Assembly (NCBI GenBank): GCA_019058365.1
Contig: JAHPZE010000001.1
Coordinates: 124,001-188,000 of the forward strand
Direction of reading: 5' to 3'
DNA from: Promethearchaeota archaeon
GTDB lineage: Archaea; Asgardarchaeota; Lokiarchaeia; Sigyniarchaeales; SOKP01
DNA: 64,000 nt
Both the position numbers and the translations under genes were made by a program. Shown one piece after another: positions 25,255-34,240 of the stretch. Within the stretch, counting starts at the first letter, position 1; every line of letters starts with the position of its first letter. Below the pieces are notes generated by a model. That model made no database searches. It saw only the letters and a program-made list of their open reading frames with translations, and had not been told where the DNA came from.

Positions 25255-26058
25255 ATGATAATGGTATTAAAAACAGAATCTAGGATGGAAGTTTTATTTG
25301 GTCTTGCTGGTGCGTTATTTATGGCAGTTATGCTACCACTAACTGCTTCTCTTACTCCAGGATATTCACCACTAAAATATACCGTAAGTACATTAGGACT
25401 AATGAAGGCAAAATCGTTATTCAGTATTGCTTTTGTTGTGACTGGTTCCTTGCTAATTCCATTTTATATATATCTTGAAAGAGAATTAGTAAATATAAAT
25501 GAAAGTCTTAGAAGATTAGCGACAGGGATAGCAATTTTCTCTAATATGTGTATTGCATTAGTCGGAATAATTCCAGATGAAACATATATAGCAGCATTTG
25601 TAGCATTTCATAGTTTTGTTGCAACCACCAGCTTCACTGGATCGTCTTTTTATATAGTTCTTTACAGTTACTTAATGTATCAGGTACCTAAATCTACAAT
25701 GTATAAAGGTCCCGCTTTTAAAAAATATTTAGCTTACTATGGTTTCTTTATTGGGATTATGTTTATAATTCTTCTTATTGTGTTTAAACCTTTAATCGAA
25801 TGGATATTGACAATACTCATACTCATATGGATTATTATAACTGCCACTCAATGTATATCCTATAAATTCTTTAATCTTCCGGGATTATACTATAAAAAGG
25901 CTCAATACCCTGAGGCATTAGAATTATTTGAGGAAGCTGTTCAGATTTTAGATAACCTTGAGATAAAAGGTGACCCAATAAAAAAAACACTAAAGGAAAA
26001 TATTAATTTCCTTAGAAGTGAAATAGAAAAAGAAACTAAAAATTCTGATGAATCTTAG
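25255..26058 (+). CDS. DUF998-like membrane protein with C-terminal TPR-like helix pair
   Basis: The protein has 267 residues. Residues ~8-195 hold six hydrophobic helices in the style of DUF998 proteins: LFGLAGALFMAVMLPL, then TPGYSPLKYTVSTLGLMK, AIFSNMCIALVGIIPDE and an AFHSFVATTSF segment. Residues ~205-260 form a soluble helical hairpin YYKKAQYPEALELFEEAVQI that fits one tetratricopeptide repeat, so the tail probably lies in the cytoplasm and binds a protein. The GAGATGA before ATG 25261 could serve as a ribosome site, giving a start two codons later than listed. The function is unknown. Confidence 0.65.
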   Translation: MIMVLKTESRMEVLFGLAGALFMAVMLPLTASLTPGYSPLKYTVSTLGLMKAKSLFSIAFVVTGSLLIPFYIYLERELVNINESLRRLATGIAIFSNMCIALVGIIPDETYIAAFVAFHSFVATTSFTGSSFYIVLYSYLMYQVPKSTMYKGPAFKKYLAYYGFFIGIMFIILLIVFKPLIEWILTILILIWIIITATQCISYKFFNLPGLYYKKAQYPEALELFEEAVQILDNLEIKGDPIKKTLKENINFLRSEIEKETKNSDES

Positions 26059-26139
26059 AATATTTCAAGAAAAATCCAATTAACTCTTATTTTTTTCTTT
26101 CTATTAACTTATATCTATAAATTCCTTTCTTCAATACTT

Positions 26140-26373
26140 TTATAGGGGAACAACAATGTGGGTTTCTGTACGGTTTACACCCTCAATACTATGGATTTTT
26201 GCTAGAATTGTTTTTGCGATTGTTTCTACATCTTGCCCTTCCACTTTAACAATGATGTCTATACCTCCGGTAACTGGATAACTTTCTTTAACTTCTGGTA
26301 TTTTTTCTAAACCACGAACAACAGATTCTACAAACCCCGCTTGAACATTCATTAACACAAAACATAGAGTCAA
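26140..26373 (-). CDS. Lrp/AsnC ligand-binding (RAM) domain protein without DNA-binding domain
   Basis: The protein has 77 residues from a TTG start at 26373 with GGAG upstream. It is a complete RAM/SMBP domain: LCFVLMNVQAGFVESVV, then LEKIPEVKESYPVTGGIDI and a final VNRTETHIVVPL strand. The helix-turn-helix of full-length Lrp proteins is absent and no upstream remnant of one is visible. Stand-alone RAM proteins bind amino acids or related ligands and can associate with full-length Lrp regulators; a two-domain Lrp gene lies at 55172. It is on the same strand as the SDR/ligase pair but separated from it by ~200 bases. Confidence 0.88.
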   Translation of the reverse strand: MTLCFVLMNVQAGFVESVVRGLEKIPEVKESYPVTGGIDIIVKVEGQDVETIAKTILAKIHSIEGVNRTETHIVVPL

Positions 26374-26581
26374 TTTTTACTTCTCCTTTTTATTATTTTT
26401 TTTTAATTTAATATTATCTTTAATACTTAAAAATCTTCAATAATCTCTCAATTCTCAATATTATTTACTTTGACTTTAAGTACCTTTTTTACACTAATAG
26501 CCCATGTTCGATTAAGAAATAGAAAAATGCTACATTTCATTATAATTACCTGAAAAATTATCCCACATACAAATAATAAGA

Positions 26582-27454
26582 TCAATATCTAAGAAGAAAA
26601 TCTATTAGTTCTTGATTCTTTCGCAACAAACTATATTCTCCTTTCCTAAGCTTACTTTTCATAGTTTTAGTTATTTCTTTTATTTTAAAATCCATGTTAT
26701 TCACTACTTGCTTAATTTTTGGTAAAAGGTCAAAAAGTAACATTTGATTTATGATTCTTCCTTTATACTGTCTAACTGATAAATCACTTGCTAGAAAAAG
26801 GTATATAGGTGCAATTGCTTCGGGAGAGATTGGTTCAGGTGCTATTTGTCCTCGCTCAGCACTATCTTCATATAATTTAGTGTGAATTGCACCTGGAAGA
26901 ATCACATTTACTTGGATATTAAATGGATTTAATTCATTATGAAGACATTTTCCCATAGCAGAAACTCCTGCCTTTGTAGAAGAATATGCTACTTGATTTG
27001 GATTAAAAAACATATTTCCGTGAACAGAGGAGGTAATAATAATATTTCCTTTTTCTTGTTCAATCATTTTGGGAAGTATTAATTTTACCATCGCATAATA
27101 GGCAATAAGATTAAGATTGAACAATTTTACCACTCTCTCAAGAGATGTATCCAACATTGAGCAATAGTATGACATTCCTGCATTATTTACTAAAATATTA
27201 CAAATTTCAAAGTTCTTATAGTATTCCTCTGCAACTCTTTCAACTTCTTTAATATTTGTCAAGTCAGCAGGAATGGAAATCCCTTCCACACCATACTTTT
27301 TGATGTCCTCAACAACTGCAAGTAACTCATTTTCTTCTAAAGCTGTAATTGCGATGTTAGCACCATTTCTTGCATACTCAAGAGCGACTGCTTTTCCAAT
27401 TCCTCTTCCACCACCCGTAATTAATGCATATTTTCCATCTAAAAGATTTTTCAA
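26582..27454 (-). CDS. Short-chain dehydrogenase/reductase (SDR)
   Basis: The protein has 290 residues from a TTG start at 27454 behind GGAGATA. It has the NAD(P) motif TGGGRGIGKAVALEYARNGA, NNAGMSYY, catalytic Ser in IIITSSVHGN, and Tyr/Lys in VAYSSTKAGVSAMGK. After the catalytic part, LPGAIHTKLYEDSAERG and a ~50-residue helical tail follow. SDRs oxidise or reduce hydroxyl/keto groups. The gene starts 24 bases after the acyl-CoA ligase gene on the same strand, so a role on acyl-CoA or lipid intermediates is a reasonable inference. The exact substrate cannot be told. Confidence 0.9.
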   Translation of the reverse strand: MKNLLDGKYALITGGGRGIGKAVALEYARNGANIAITALEENELLAVVEDIKKYGVEGISIPADLTNIKEVERVAEEYYKNFEICNILVNNAGMSYYCSMLDTSLERVVKLFNLNLIAYYAMVKLILPKMIEQEKGNIIITSSVHGNMFFNPNQVAYSSTKAGVSAMGKCLHNELNPFNIQVNVILPGAIHTKLYEDSAERGQIAPEPISPEAIAPIYLFLASDLSVRQYKGRIINQMLLFDLLPKIKQVVNNMDFKIKEITKTMKSKLRKGEYSLLRKNQELIDFLLRY

Positions 27455-27478
27455 AATTATATCTCCAAAAATTTTTTT

Positions 27479-29251
27479 TTATATTTTCAACTGCCCATTA
27501 ATTAATTTCTGATATATATTATTATCCAAGGAAATATACATTTTGTCCTGTTGATTCCATAGATATACTTTATCAGTGATTAAGTCAATATGATATGCTT
27601 CTCGAAGTATATTAGTTTTCTTTATTTTATAGGGACCTGTAATTTCTAGTTCATCATCACAAATTCGAATAAAGACAGGAATAGAATAAACTGGAAAAAC
27701 ATCTGCAATAAATTGAGAAAAATTTTCAATCTCAAACTTCAAAGAGGGATTTAATTTAATTGCAGCCATTCCAGCTTTTCCTTCTGTATTTGGAATAGAA
27801 ACACCATAAACAGCGGACATATAAATTGATGGATAAGAATTTAGAATGGATTCTATTTCAAGAGTAGATACATTTTCACCTTTCCATCGGTAAGTATCAC
27901 CAAATCGATCTGCAAACGATACCCAAAGGTCATCATGAAGCATTAACATATCATTGGTATTAAAATAAGTATCATTTTTTAAAAAAACATCATGTAGAAA
28001 TTTGTCTTCTGTTTTTTCTTTATCTGTGTACCCCATGAAAAAGGTTCCCTTATCAATTTTAAGCAAAACCATTCCAATATCACCTGGTTTGCATTTGATA
28101 CAATAACCTCTCTCATTTCTGTAAAATTCACCTGTTTCAGGATTAACTTTCACTAAAATTAATCCAGATTGAGTTAGTCTCCCTATCATTCCGGGAATTT
28201 CCTCAACATTAATAAGAGATCGATGACCCTCAGTTAATCCATAAAATTCGTATATATGTCCAATCTGAAAACGAGATTGAAATCTCTCCCATATCTCCTT
28301 TCGGAGGCCTAATCCTAACATCTTTTTGAGTGTATGATTTTTTTCATATTCAGAGGGTGGTTGATTGAGAAGATATCGAGGGATTTCACCAACATAGATG
28401 CTACAAGTTGCTTGAAATTTATGGATATCTTTCCAGTATTCAAAGGCAGAAAAACGTTTTCTTATTGCTAGAGTAGCACCAGTTCGAAAAATGGCTGGCC
28501 AGGCAACTCCTATAGCTAAATTATGGTAAAGTGGGGTTGGGATATATACAATATCGTTTATATCCGTTTTTGCAAAAGCTATTCCTAAGAAGTTACCTTG
28601 AGTAAATAGTTTAAAATTTTCCATTACACAGGCTTTAGGGAGACCTGTTGTGCCTGAAGTGTAAATATACAATGCAGTTTGATGTAAAATTGAATTATAA
28701 GTAGTATTAGGATTAGTTCCGGATAAGTTTTTAGTGATAGTTTGTAAGTTAGTAAAATCATGAGGATTATTCTTATTGTTATTAATAACATAAATATTCT
28801 CATAGGGATAATGTAAATCCTCAACAATTTCAATAAAGTAAGGTAAACTATCACCATCAACAATTATCCACCTTGGTTCTGCCAATTTAAAAGAATGGAT
28901 TAATGCTTGTTTCCTAAGATTAAAATTAATTAATGCACTAATCCCTTGCAGTTTATTAATTCCAGTTGTATAAAAGAGGTATTCAGGTGAATTTTCAAGC
29001 ATTAAAGCAACAGTATCATTTGGTTCTAATCCTGAATTAAGAAAATGGTTTGCGATTATATTGCTTTCTTCATTAAATTCTTGCCAAGTCCAAGAAGAAT
29101 CTTCATATAGCAAAGCTTTTTTTTTTGGTATGTTTTTTGCCAACTCTTCAATAGATGTGGCTATACTCTGATTTGGATTAGTTAGAGCCTTTTGCATTTG
29201 TTCACCAAAACGAGTATAGAATTCAGCTTCTTTAGGAGTATAATTGGGCAT
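27479..29251 (-). CDS. FATP-like acyl-CoA synthetase (AMP-forming)
   Basis: The protein has 590 residues. The adenylate-forming signature is IYTSGTTGLPKACVMENFK, followed by EFYGLTEGH. The FATP/very-long-chain type signature DRFGDTYRWKGENVSTLEIE is near residues 465-485. These enzymes activate fatty acids to acyl-CoA through an acyl-AMP; FATP relatives also couple this to uptake. Acyl-CoA ligases are notable in archaea, whose membrane lipids are isoprenoid, and here it is followed directly by an SDR. Together they suggest fatty-acid or other carboxylic-acid use. The terminal catalytic Lys region reads TGPYKIKKTNILREAY, as expected. Confidence 0.88.
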   Translation of the reverse strand: MPNYTPKEAEFYTRFGEQMQKALTNPNQSIATSIEELAKNIPKKKALLYEDSSWTWQEFNEESNIIANHFLNSGLEPNDTVALMLENSPEYLFYTTGINKLQGISALINFNLRKQALIHSFKLAEPRWIIVDGDSLPYFIEIVEDLHYPYENIYVINNNKNNPHDFTNLQTITKNLSGTNPNTTYNSILHQTALYIYTSGTTGLPKACVMENFKLFTQGNFLGIAFAKTDINDIVYIPTPLYHNLAIGVAWPAIFRTGATLAIRKRFSAFEYWKDIHKFQATCSIYVGEIPRYLLNQPPSEYEKNHTLKKMLGLGLRKEIWERFQSRFQIGHIYEFYGLTEGHRSLINVEEIPGMIGRLTQSGLILVKVNPETGEFYRNERGYCIKCKPGDIGMVLLKIDKGTFFMGYTDKEKTEDKFLHDVFLKNDTYFNTNDMLMLHDDLWVSFADRFGDTYRWKGENVSTLEIESILNSYPSIYMSAVYGVSIPNTEGKAGMAAIKLNPSLKFEIENFSQFIADVFPVYSIPVFIRICDDELEITGPYKIKKTNILREAYHIDLITDKVYLWNQQDKMYISLDNNIYQKLINGQLKI

Positions 29252-29450
29252 GATTAGAGTGATTCTAAAATTATTATAATTACGATAAGGTATTTAATTC
29301 CAAAATTATATTTATCTTTTATTTATTTTAATATAAAACTGAATTTTTTCTAAATCATGAGAATTAAATGAAAGAGATTATTATTACAATTAATATTAAC
29401 AACCGTAACAAATAATAAAATTGTTAATAATAAAATAAAGAGTTTAAAAA

Positions 29451-30365
29451 TTGAAACCAAATTTACTTACAGATGAAAAAGTAATTATAACAGCAGCCAT
29501 TACAGGGGGAATTCAAGGAAAATGGGCAAATCCAGCAATACCTATCACTCCTGAAGAGCAAGCTCAAGATGCATTGGAATGTTATGAAGCAGGTGCCTCA
29601 ATATTACATCTTCATGTCCGTGGTGAAGACGGACAAAATACACCAGATCTAAAATATTATAATAAAGCAGTTAAGCTCATACACGAAAAGTGTCCAATTA
29701 TAGTTCAAATTGGGAATGGAATAGGTGCACGCATAGCATATGGAACTAAAACTAGTAGCAAAGGGCGGAAATACGGTCAAACTATTGTTATGCCTACTCT
29801 TAAAGAACGGTTAAATCTTCTTAATATAAATCCACCACCAGATATGCATACCATTAACGCAGGGACGTTTGAGTTTCAGACTAAATATGGTAATCATACT
29901 TTTGATAATCCATTATCTTTTAATAAACGATATGTCGAAAGATGTAACAAAAAAGGTTTTGGGATTGAAATTGAAGTATATGATATAAGCCATATTACCA
30001 ATATTGAGACATTAGTATCGACATTCAAAGTTCTTAGACCTCCATTACATTTCAGTATTGTTTTAGGAATTGGTGGGGGCGCACCAGCAACAATTAGAAA
30101 TCTATTAAACATGGTAGATTTATTACCTGAAGGATCAACTTGGCAAGTGGTGACTGTGGGTAAATTAAATCTCCGAATAACTACTATCGCTCTTTGTATG
30201 GGAGGAAATGTAAGAACTGGGCTTGAAGACATTCTCTATTATCAGAAAAGTGAAATGGTTGAAAGTAATGCTCAATTAGTAAAAAGAATGGTTCGATTAG
30301 CCAAAGAACTTGGAAGAGAAACTGCTACTGTTGATGATGCTCACGCAAAATTGGGATTAAAATAA
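29451..30365 (+). CDS. BKACE-family beta-keto acid cleavage enzyme (Kce-like)
   Basis: The protein has 304 residues from TTG 29451. It has the DUF849/BKACE pattern: VIITAAITGGIQGKWANPAI, then ILHLHVRGEDGQNTPD with the metal-binding His pair, and LGIGGGAPATIRNLLNMVD. A VGKLNLRITTIALCMGGNVR segment carries the second metal/substrate region, and GNVRTGLED closes the core. BKACE enzymes use a zinc ion to split a beta-keto acid with acetyl-CoA into acetoacetate and a CoA thioester; the lysine-fermentation enzyme Kce is the best known. The side-chain specificity cannot be read. The neighbouring, divergent acyl-CoA ligase/SDR operon suggests shared CoA-thioester metabolism. Confidence 0.87.
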   Translation: MKPNLLTDEKVIITAAITGGIQGKWANPAIPITPEEQAQDALECYEAGASILHLHVRGEDGQNTPDLKYYNKAVKLIHEKCPIIVQIGNGIGARIAYGTKTSSKGRKYGQTIVMPTLKERLNLLNINPPPDMHTINAGTFEFQTKYGNHTFDNPLSFNKRYVERCNKKGFGIEIEVYDISHITNIETLVSTFKVLRPPLHFSIVLGIGGGAPATIRNLLNMVDLLPEGSTWQVVTVGKLNLRITTIALCMGGNVRTGLEDILYYQKSEMVESNAQLVKRMVRLAKELGRETATVDDAHAKLGLK

Positions 30366-30495
30366 AAATAATAAATTCATATTTTATTAATTATACTCTA
30401 AAGAGCCTATATAAAGGTTTTATATCAATTTTCATGAAATAAAATCGTAATCTTAAACCCATTAAAAATAAATTAAAAAAAAAATTTTATTTTAA

Positions 30496-31911
30496 TTATT
30501 TTAAGCCCATTTCTTTTAATTTTTCGGTATTGGCTTTAATTTTTTCAGGAGTCAATTTATAATATCTCCAGAAAACAAGACAACCAAGAAATATGAATAT
30601 CATTGGAACTAAAGCTAAATGGACGTGAATACCCCAAATCGCTAAGGGTGTTTGAGTACCAGGAGCTGCACCTTCAACAAATCCAGTTAAAGAATGAACA
30701 ATTCCAAATGTTAAAGCCTGAGCAACTATACCTAAACGAGCAAAAAATTGTGAAAACCCAGCATATATGCCCTCTTCACGTTTACCAGTTATTACTACAG
30801 ATTCATCAATCACATCAGACATAACTGGAAATATCATGAACCAAAATCCTCCAAGACCTATTCCCCATAGAATCATTGTAATTATTATGCCAACATAGTT
30901 TTCAAGAAATAACAACGGAAATGCAAAGACACCTAGTAAAATGCCTGAAATCAGCATAATCTTCTTGTTATTATTAACCTTATGAGCTAATTTAGTCCAA
31001 ACTGGAGTTGATAGTACTGCTCCAATTAAAAATCCTGCAAAAATCAATGTTGACGCACTTGATGGCTTTTCTAATACATATTTGACAGTATAATAAAGCG
31101 AGTTTTGCATAGTATTAACCAGGGAGAAATACATTGTATAGAGAAACATCCATACTATGAATGATCGTTGTTTTATGGCAGTTTTAAAAGTTTTAAAGAA
31201 AGATTCTCTTTTCGGGGCTTGTTCAAAAGTAACGAGATAATCATTAACCAATTCTCGATCTTCTCTCAATCCAGGAATCGCTAAAAAGAGAAAAAACAAA
31301 GCGATTATAAATACTATAAAACCTTGAAAAGTAAACGACGGTAAATTTCCAAATGTAAATAGAACTGGAGGTATTATTGCTCCTAATGCTACCCCGACAA
31401 CTCCAATTGGGACATATACTCCGCTCGCTAACCTTCTTTCTTTGTCTGTTCGATATTTTTCAGGAAATAGAGCGATAAAATTAACAAAATATAATGAATG
31501 AAACGTATCGAATAAACAAGTCGAAAAGATAAGCCAAAAAAAGATAATCCATTGCCCCGATATTGGATCAAGACTTGGTGGAGTAAAAACAAGAAAATAA
31601 CTTATACCAAAGGGTATTCCTCCAAAAATCAACCAAGGAAATCGTCTTCCCCACTTCTTAGTAAATTTAAATGGACGATTTGTTAAATACCCAAGAATTG
31701 GATCATTGAACATATTATAGATTGCAAATATAATAATACCAGTAACAACCAACCATCCATTTAAGCCAACCTGATCTTCATAATAAAAAAAGACTGTAGT
31801 AGTAAATGCCATGCTTAAAAACTCTCTAGCTAAACTTCCAGAACCATAAGAAGCCATGTTTAATTTACTATGTTTTATTTCTGTTTCGATTTTTTCCATA
31901 TTTATTACCAA
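30496..31911 (-). CDS. GPH-type sugar:cation symporter (MFS)
   Basis: The protein has 471 residues and about twelve membrane helices. It resembles the glycoside-pentoside-hexuronide:cation symporter family (MelB-like): YGSGSLAREFLSMAFTTTVF at the N-terminus, then IYNMFNDPILGYLTNRPFKF with the conserved D-P-x-x-G-x-L segment, and KKWGRRFPWLIFGGIPFG. It should bring in a glycoside or related solute with Na+ or H+. The late segment VVITGKREEGIYAGFSQFF is also typical. The substrate is not deducible and no glycoside hydrolase is adjacent. Confidence 0.85.
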   Translation of the reverse strand: MVINMEKIETEIKHSKLNMASYGSGSLAREFLSMAFTTTVFFYYEDQVGLNGWLVVTGIIIFAIYNMFNDPILGYLTNRPFKFTKKWGRRFPWLIFGGIPFGISYFLVFTPPSLDPISGQWIIFFWLIFSTCLFDTFHSLYFVNFIALFPEKYRTDKERRLASGVYVPIGVVGVALGAIIPPVLFTFGNLPSFTFQGFIVFIIALFFLFLAIPGLREDRELVNDYLVTFEQAPKRESFFKTFKTAIKQRSFIVWMFLYTMYFSLVNTMQNSLYYTVKYVLEKPSSASTLIFAGFLIGAVLSTPVWTKLAHKVNNNKKIMLISGILLGVFAFPLLFLENYVGIIITMILWGIGLGGFWFMIFPVMSDVIDESVVITGKREEGIYAGFSQFFARLGIVAQALTFGIVHSLTGFVEGAAPGTQTPLAIWGIHVHLALVPMIFIFLGCLVFWRYYKLTPEKIKANTEKLKEMGLK

Positions 31912-32295
31912 TATTGTTTTAAATAGAAATTTAAGTTACATTTCTTAATTATTAATTAAAGATATTTTAATAGTTTTCATTTTTTAAATGCAACTTTTTT
32001 TTATATGAATTTTCGAATTTGATATAAATCTTATAGATCAAGTAATTTCAGTAATCTTGACACAATATTATTATCCAGAAAATAATGATTGGGTTGTCCC
32101 AAATTGATTAGCTGAGAATAGAAAATCCGATGTATAAAGCACTAGAAAAAGCAGATGATGAAATCAGAGAAAAAAAAACATATCAAATCTTTTTAGAACA
32201 ACTTTATGCTTAATAATATTCATTTAATTTGAATGATATTCTATCCTAATAAAAACGATATATTTTAAATGTTAAAAGTATAGGTTTGATGTAAT
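31912..32295. other. 384-base intergenic region with a possible decayed short frame
   Basis: The stretch is AT-rich and holds no gene I can support. One short plus-strand frame, ATG 32131 to TAA 32211 (27 codons, MYKALEKADDEIREKKTYQI and on), has protein-like composition. Just upstream another frame reads NDWVVPN before a stop. They could be two pieces of one decayed gene, but I recognise no family. The region should also carry the promoters of the divergent flanking genes. Confidence 0.3.
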
Positions 32296-32880
32296 ATGGC
32301 AGATTTAAATATTGAGGTAACTTATTTTGAAAAAGGTGGACCACAGAATACTGATAAAGCATTAGAAATCGCTAAAAAATACGCTAATCAGTTTGGTGTT
32401 AATGATATTATTATAGCTAGTACTACTGGCACAACTGCCGAAAAGTCATTAAATATATTTAATCCAGATGATTATAATCTGGTTGTTGTAACACATTCAT
32501 ACTATTTTATGGGAGCAGATAAAAGACAGGAATTCCCAGAGGAAAAAATTACAGCACTAAAAAGTAAAGGATTAAAATTCTTTATTGGAACACATGGCTT
32601 TGCTGGTCCAGAAAGGAGTATTCGAACTTCATTAAAGCAATGGGGTCCCGTTGAAATTATGGCTAAATATTTACGTACAGCTTTTAGTCAAGGAGTAAAG
32701 GTTTGTATGGAAATGGCCACAATGGTTGTTGATGCAGGATTAATTGAAGATTTTGAAAAAGATATTATTTGTATAGGTGGTACTGGACGTGGAGCAGATA
32801 CAGTATGTCTCATTAAGCCAATGCCTACAAGTTTGTTCCACCAATTGCGAGTGAAAGCAATTTTAGCGAAACCATTATAA
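32296..32880 (+). CDS. Pyruvate-kinase C-terminal-domain-like protein
   Basis: The protein has 194 residues and corresponds to the isolated alpha/beta C-terminal domain of pyruvate kinase, as found in many archaea and clostridia. Seen are YFEKGGPQNTDKALEIAKKY, IIASTTGTTAEKSL, THSYYFMGADKRQEF, and a GGTGRGADTVCLIKP loop. The catalytic barrel of pyruvate kinase is absent, so it does not make ATP from PEP. In pyruvate kinase this domain binds effectors. As a free-standing protein its role is not established. A gluconeogenic PEP synthase gene is at 18178, but no direct link is shown. Confidence 0.85.
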   Translation: MADLNIEVTYFEKGGPQNTDKALEIAKKYANQFGVNDIIIASTTGTTAEKSLNIFNPDDYNLVVVTHSYYFMGADKRQEFPEEKITALKSKGLKFFIGTHGFAGPERSIRTSLKQWGPVEIMAKYLRTAFSQGVKVCMEMATMVVDAGLIEDFEKDIICIGGTGRGADTVCLIKPMPTSLFHQLRVKAILAKPL

Positions 32881-32911
32881 TTTAAAACAAGATAAAAAAA
32901 ATAAAGAAAAA

Positions 32912-34099
32912 TTAAATAATATCTAATTTTTTTCCTACTTTTTCAATAGCACTTAATGCCATGGTTAAATCTTCTTTAGTTAACAATGCGTTCATCTGAA
33001 CTCTAATTCTCGAAAGTTCTTTTGCAACCATAGGAAACACAATAGGAGTCCCATAAATATTTTCTTCCTCAAATAGTACTCGTGCCAATTCTTGGGCTTT
33101 TCCAGGATCACCAATTATCAATGGAATAATAGGGGTTTGTGAATTTCCTGTATTATATCCCATACTCTGAACTTCTTTTTTAAAATAATTAGTATGTTCC
33201 CAAACTCTTTTAACGTGTTCTGGTTCACTTTCAACAACTTCAATGGACGCTTTATTTGCAGCTACTACTCCTGGAGGATGTGCCGTGCTTAAAAGATACG
33301 TTCTACTTTTATTCGCACAAAATTCAATTAAATCTCTTGAACCCGCTACAGTTCCTCCAAAAACTCCAAATCCTTTACTCATAGAACCACCTTCAACATG
33401 AACTTTTCCTTGGAGGTTAAAATGAGCAACAATTCCTCGACCATTACCTAAAACTCCTTCTCCATGACAATCATCAACAAAAATCATAGCTCCAAAATCT
33501 TCAGCAACTTTTGTGATTTTATCCAGTGGTGCTATATCTCCATCCATACTAAAAACACCGTCAGTAATAATACAAATTCTTCTAGCATTTTCTTTTTCCG
33601 CTTCCTTCAATTGTCTTTCTAAATCTCCAACATCACGATGTTTATAGATAATTCGTTTAGCACCAGATAATCTAACACCATCAATAATAGATCCATGATT
33701 TAATTCATCTGAGACAACGATATCGAGTTTTCCAACTAACATAGGGATTAACCCTGAATTGACTGCAAATCCAGTTTGACAAAGAATTGAAGCTTCTACT
33801 TCTTTAAATTCAGCAAACTTTTCTTGAAATTGCTTTGTTAAATCAAAGGAGCCAGCAATAACTGGTACAGCACCAGCACCAGCACCATACTTTTTAGTGG
33901 CATCTATAGATGCTTGAATCACTTTTGGATGCGTAGCTAAACCAAGATAATTATTGGTATTGAGCATTAAAACTTCCTTTCCATCGACTATTGAATGTGG
34001 TTTGGAACCCCGTTCAAGGTATCTTATAATCCATTCAAGATTGTTATTTCTTAATTCGGTCATATCTTCCTTAAGAAAGGCAATAGGATCTCTTTTCAC
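32912..34099 (-). CDS. kbl: Glycine C-acetyltransferase (2-amino-3-ketobutyrate CoA ligase)
   Basis: The protein has 395 residues of the PLP-dependent alpha-oxoamine synthase family. Seen are LNTNNYLGLATHPKVIQAS, DELNHGSIIDGVRLSGA, VDDCHGEGVLGNGRG, and the PLP lysine (Lys242) in EGGSMSKGFGVFGG. Kbl cleaves 2-amino-3-ketobutyrate with CoA to glycine and acetyl-CoA. The divergent neighbour 140 bases away is an NAD-dependent threonine 3-dehydrogenase, which makes exactly that substrate. This context favours Kbl over related enzymes such as 8-amino-7-oxononanoate synthase. Together they turn threonine into glycine plus acetyl-CoA. Confidence 0.92.
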   Translation of the reverse strand: MKRDPIAFLKEDMTELRNNNLEWIIRYLERGSKPHSIVDGKEVLMLNTNNYLGLATHPKVIQASIDATKKYGAGAGAVPVIAGSFDLTKQFQEKFAEFKEVEASILCQTGFAVNSGLIPMLVGKLDIVVSDELNHGSIIDGVRLSGAKRIIYKHRDVGDLERQLKEAEKENARRICIITDGVFSMDGDIAPLDKITKVAEDFGAMIFVDDCHGEGVLGNGRGIVAHFNLQGKVHVEGGSMSKGFGVFGGTVAGSRDLIEFCANKSRTYLLSTAHPPGVVAANKASIEVVESEPEHVKRVWEHTNYFKKEVQSMGYNTGNSQTPIIPLIIGDPGKAQELARVLFEEENIYGTPIVFPMVAKELSRIRVQMNALLTKEDLTMALSAIEKVGKKLDII

Positions 34100-34240
34100 A
34101 TAATCACCTTATAATTTTTGAAATAAGTGAGTAAAATAATATATAAGTGTATTATGAAAAGTATTTTAGTTTTTCTTATCTTATAAATGGGGGTTAAAGA
34201 TGGGATTGATATGAATAAACCTTTTTTTATGGAGTAAATT

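Noticed and set aside
26448..26540. A 30-codon minus-strand frame with a GGTAA-like site upstream, between the Lrp-like and SDR genes
   Set aside because: It is too short, has no recognisable feature, and could arise by chance in AT-rich DNA.
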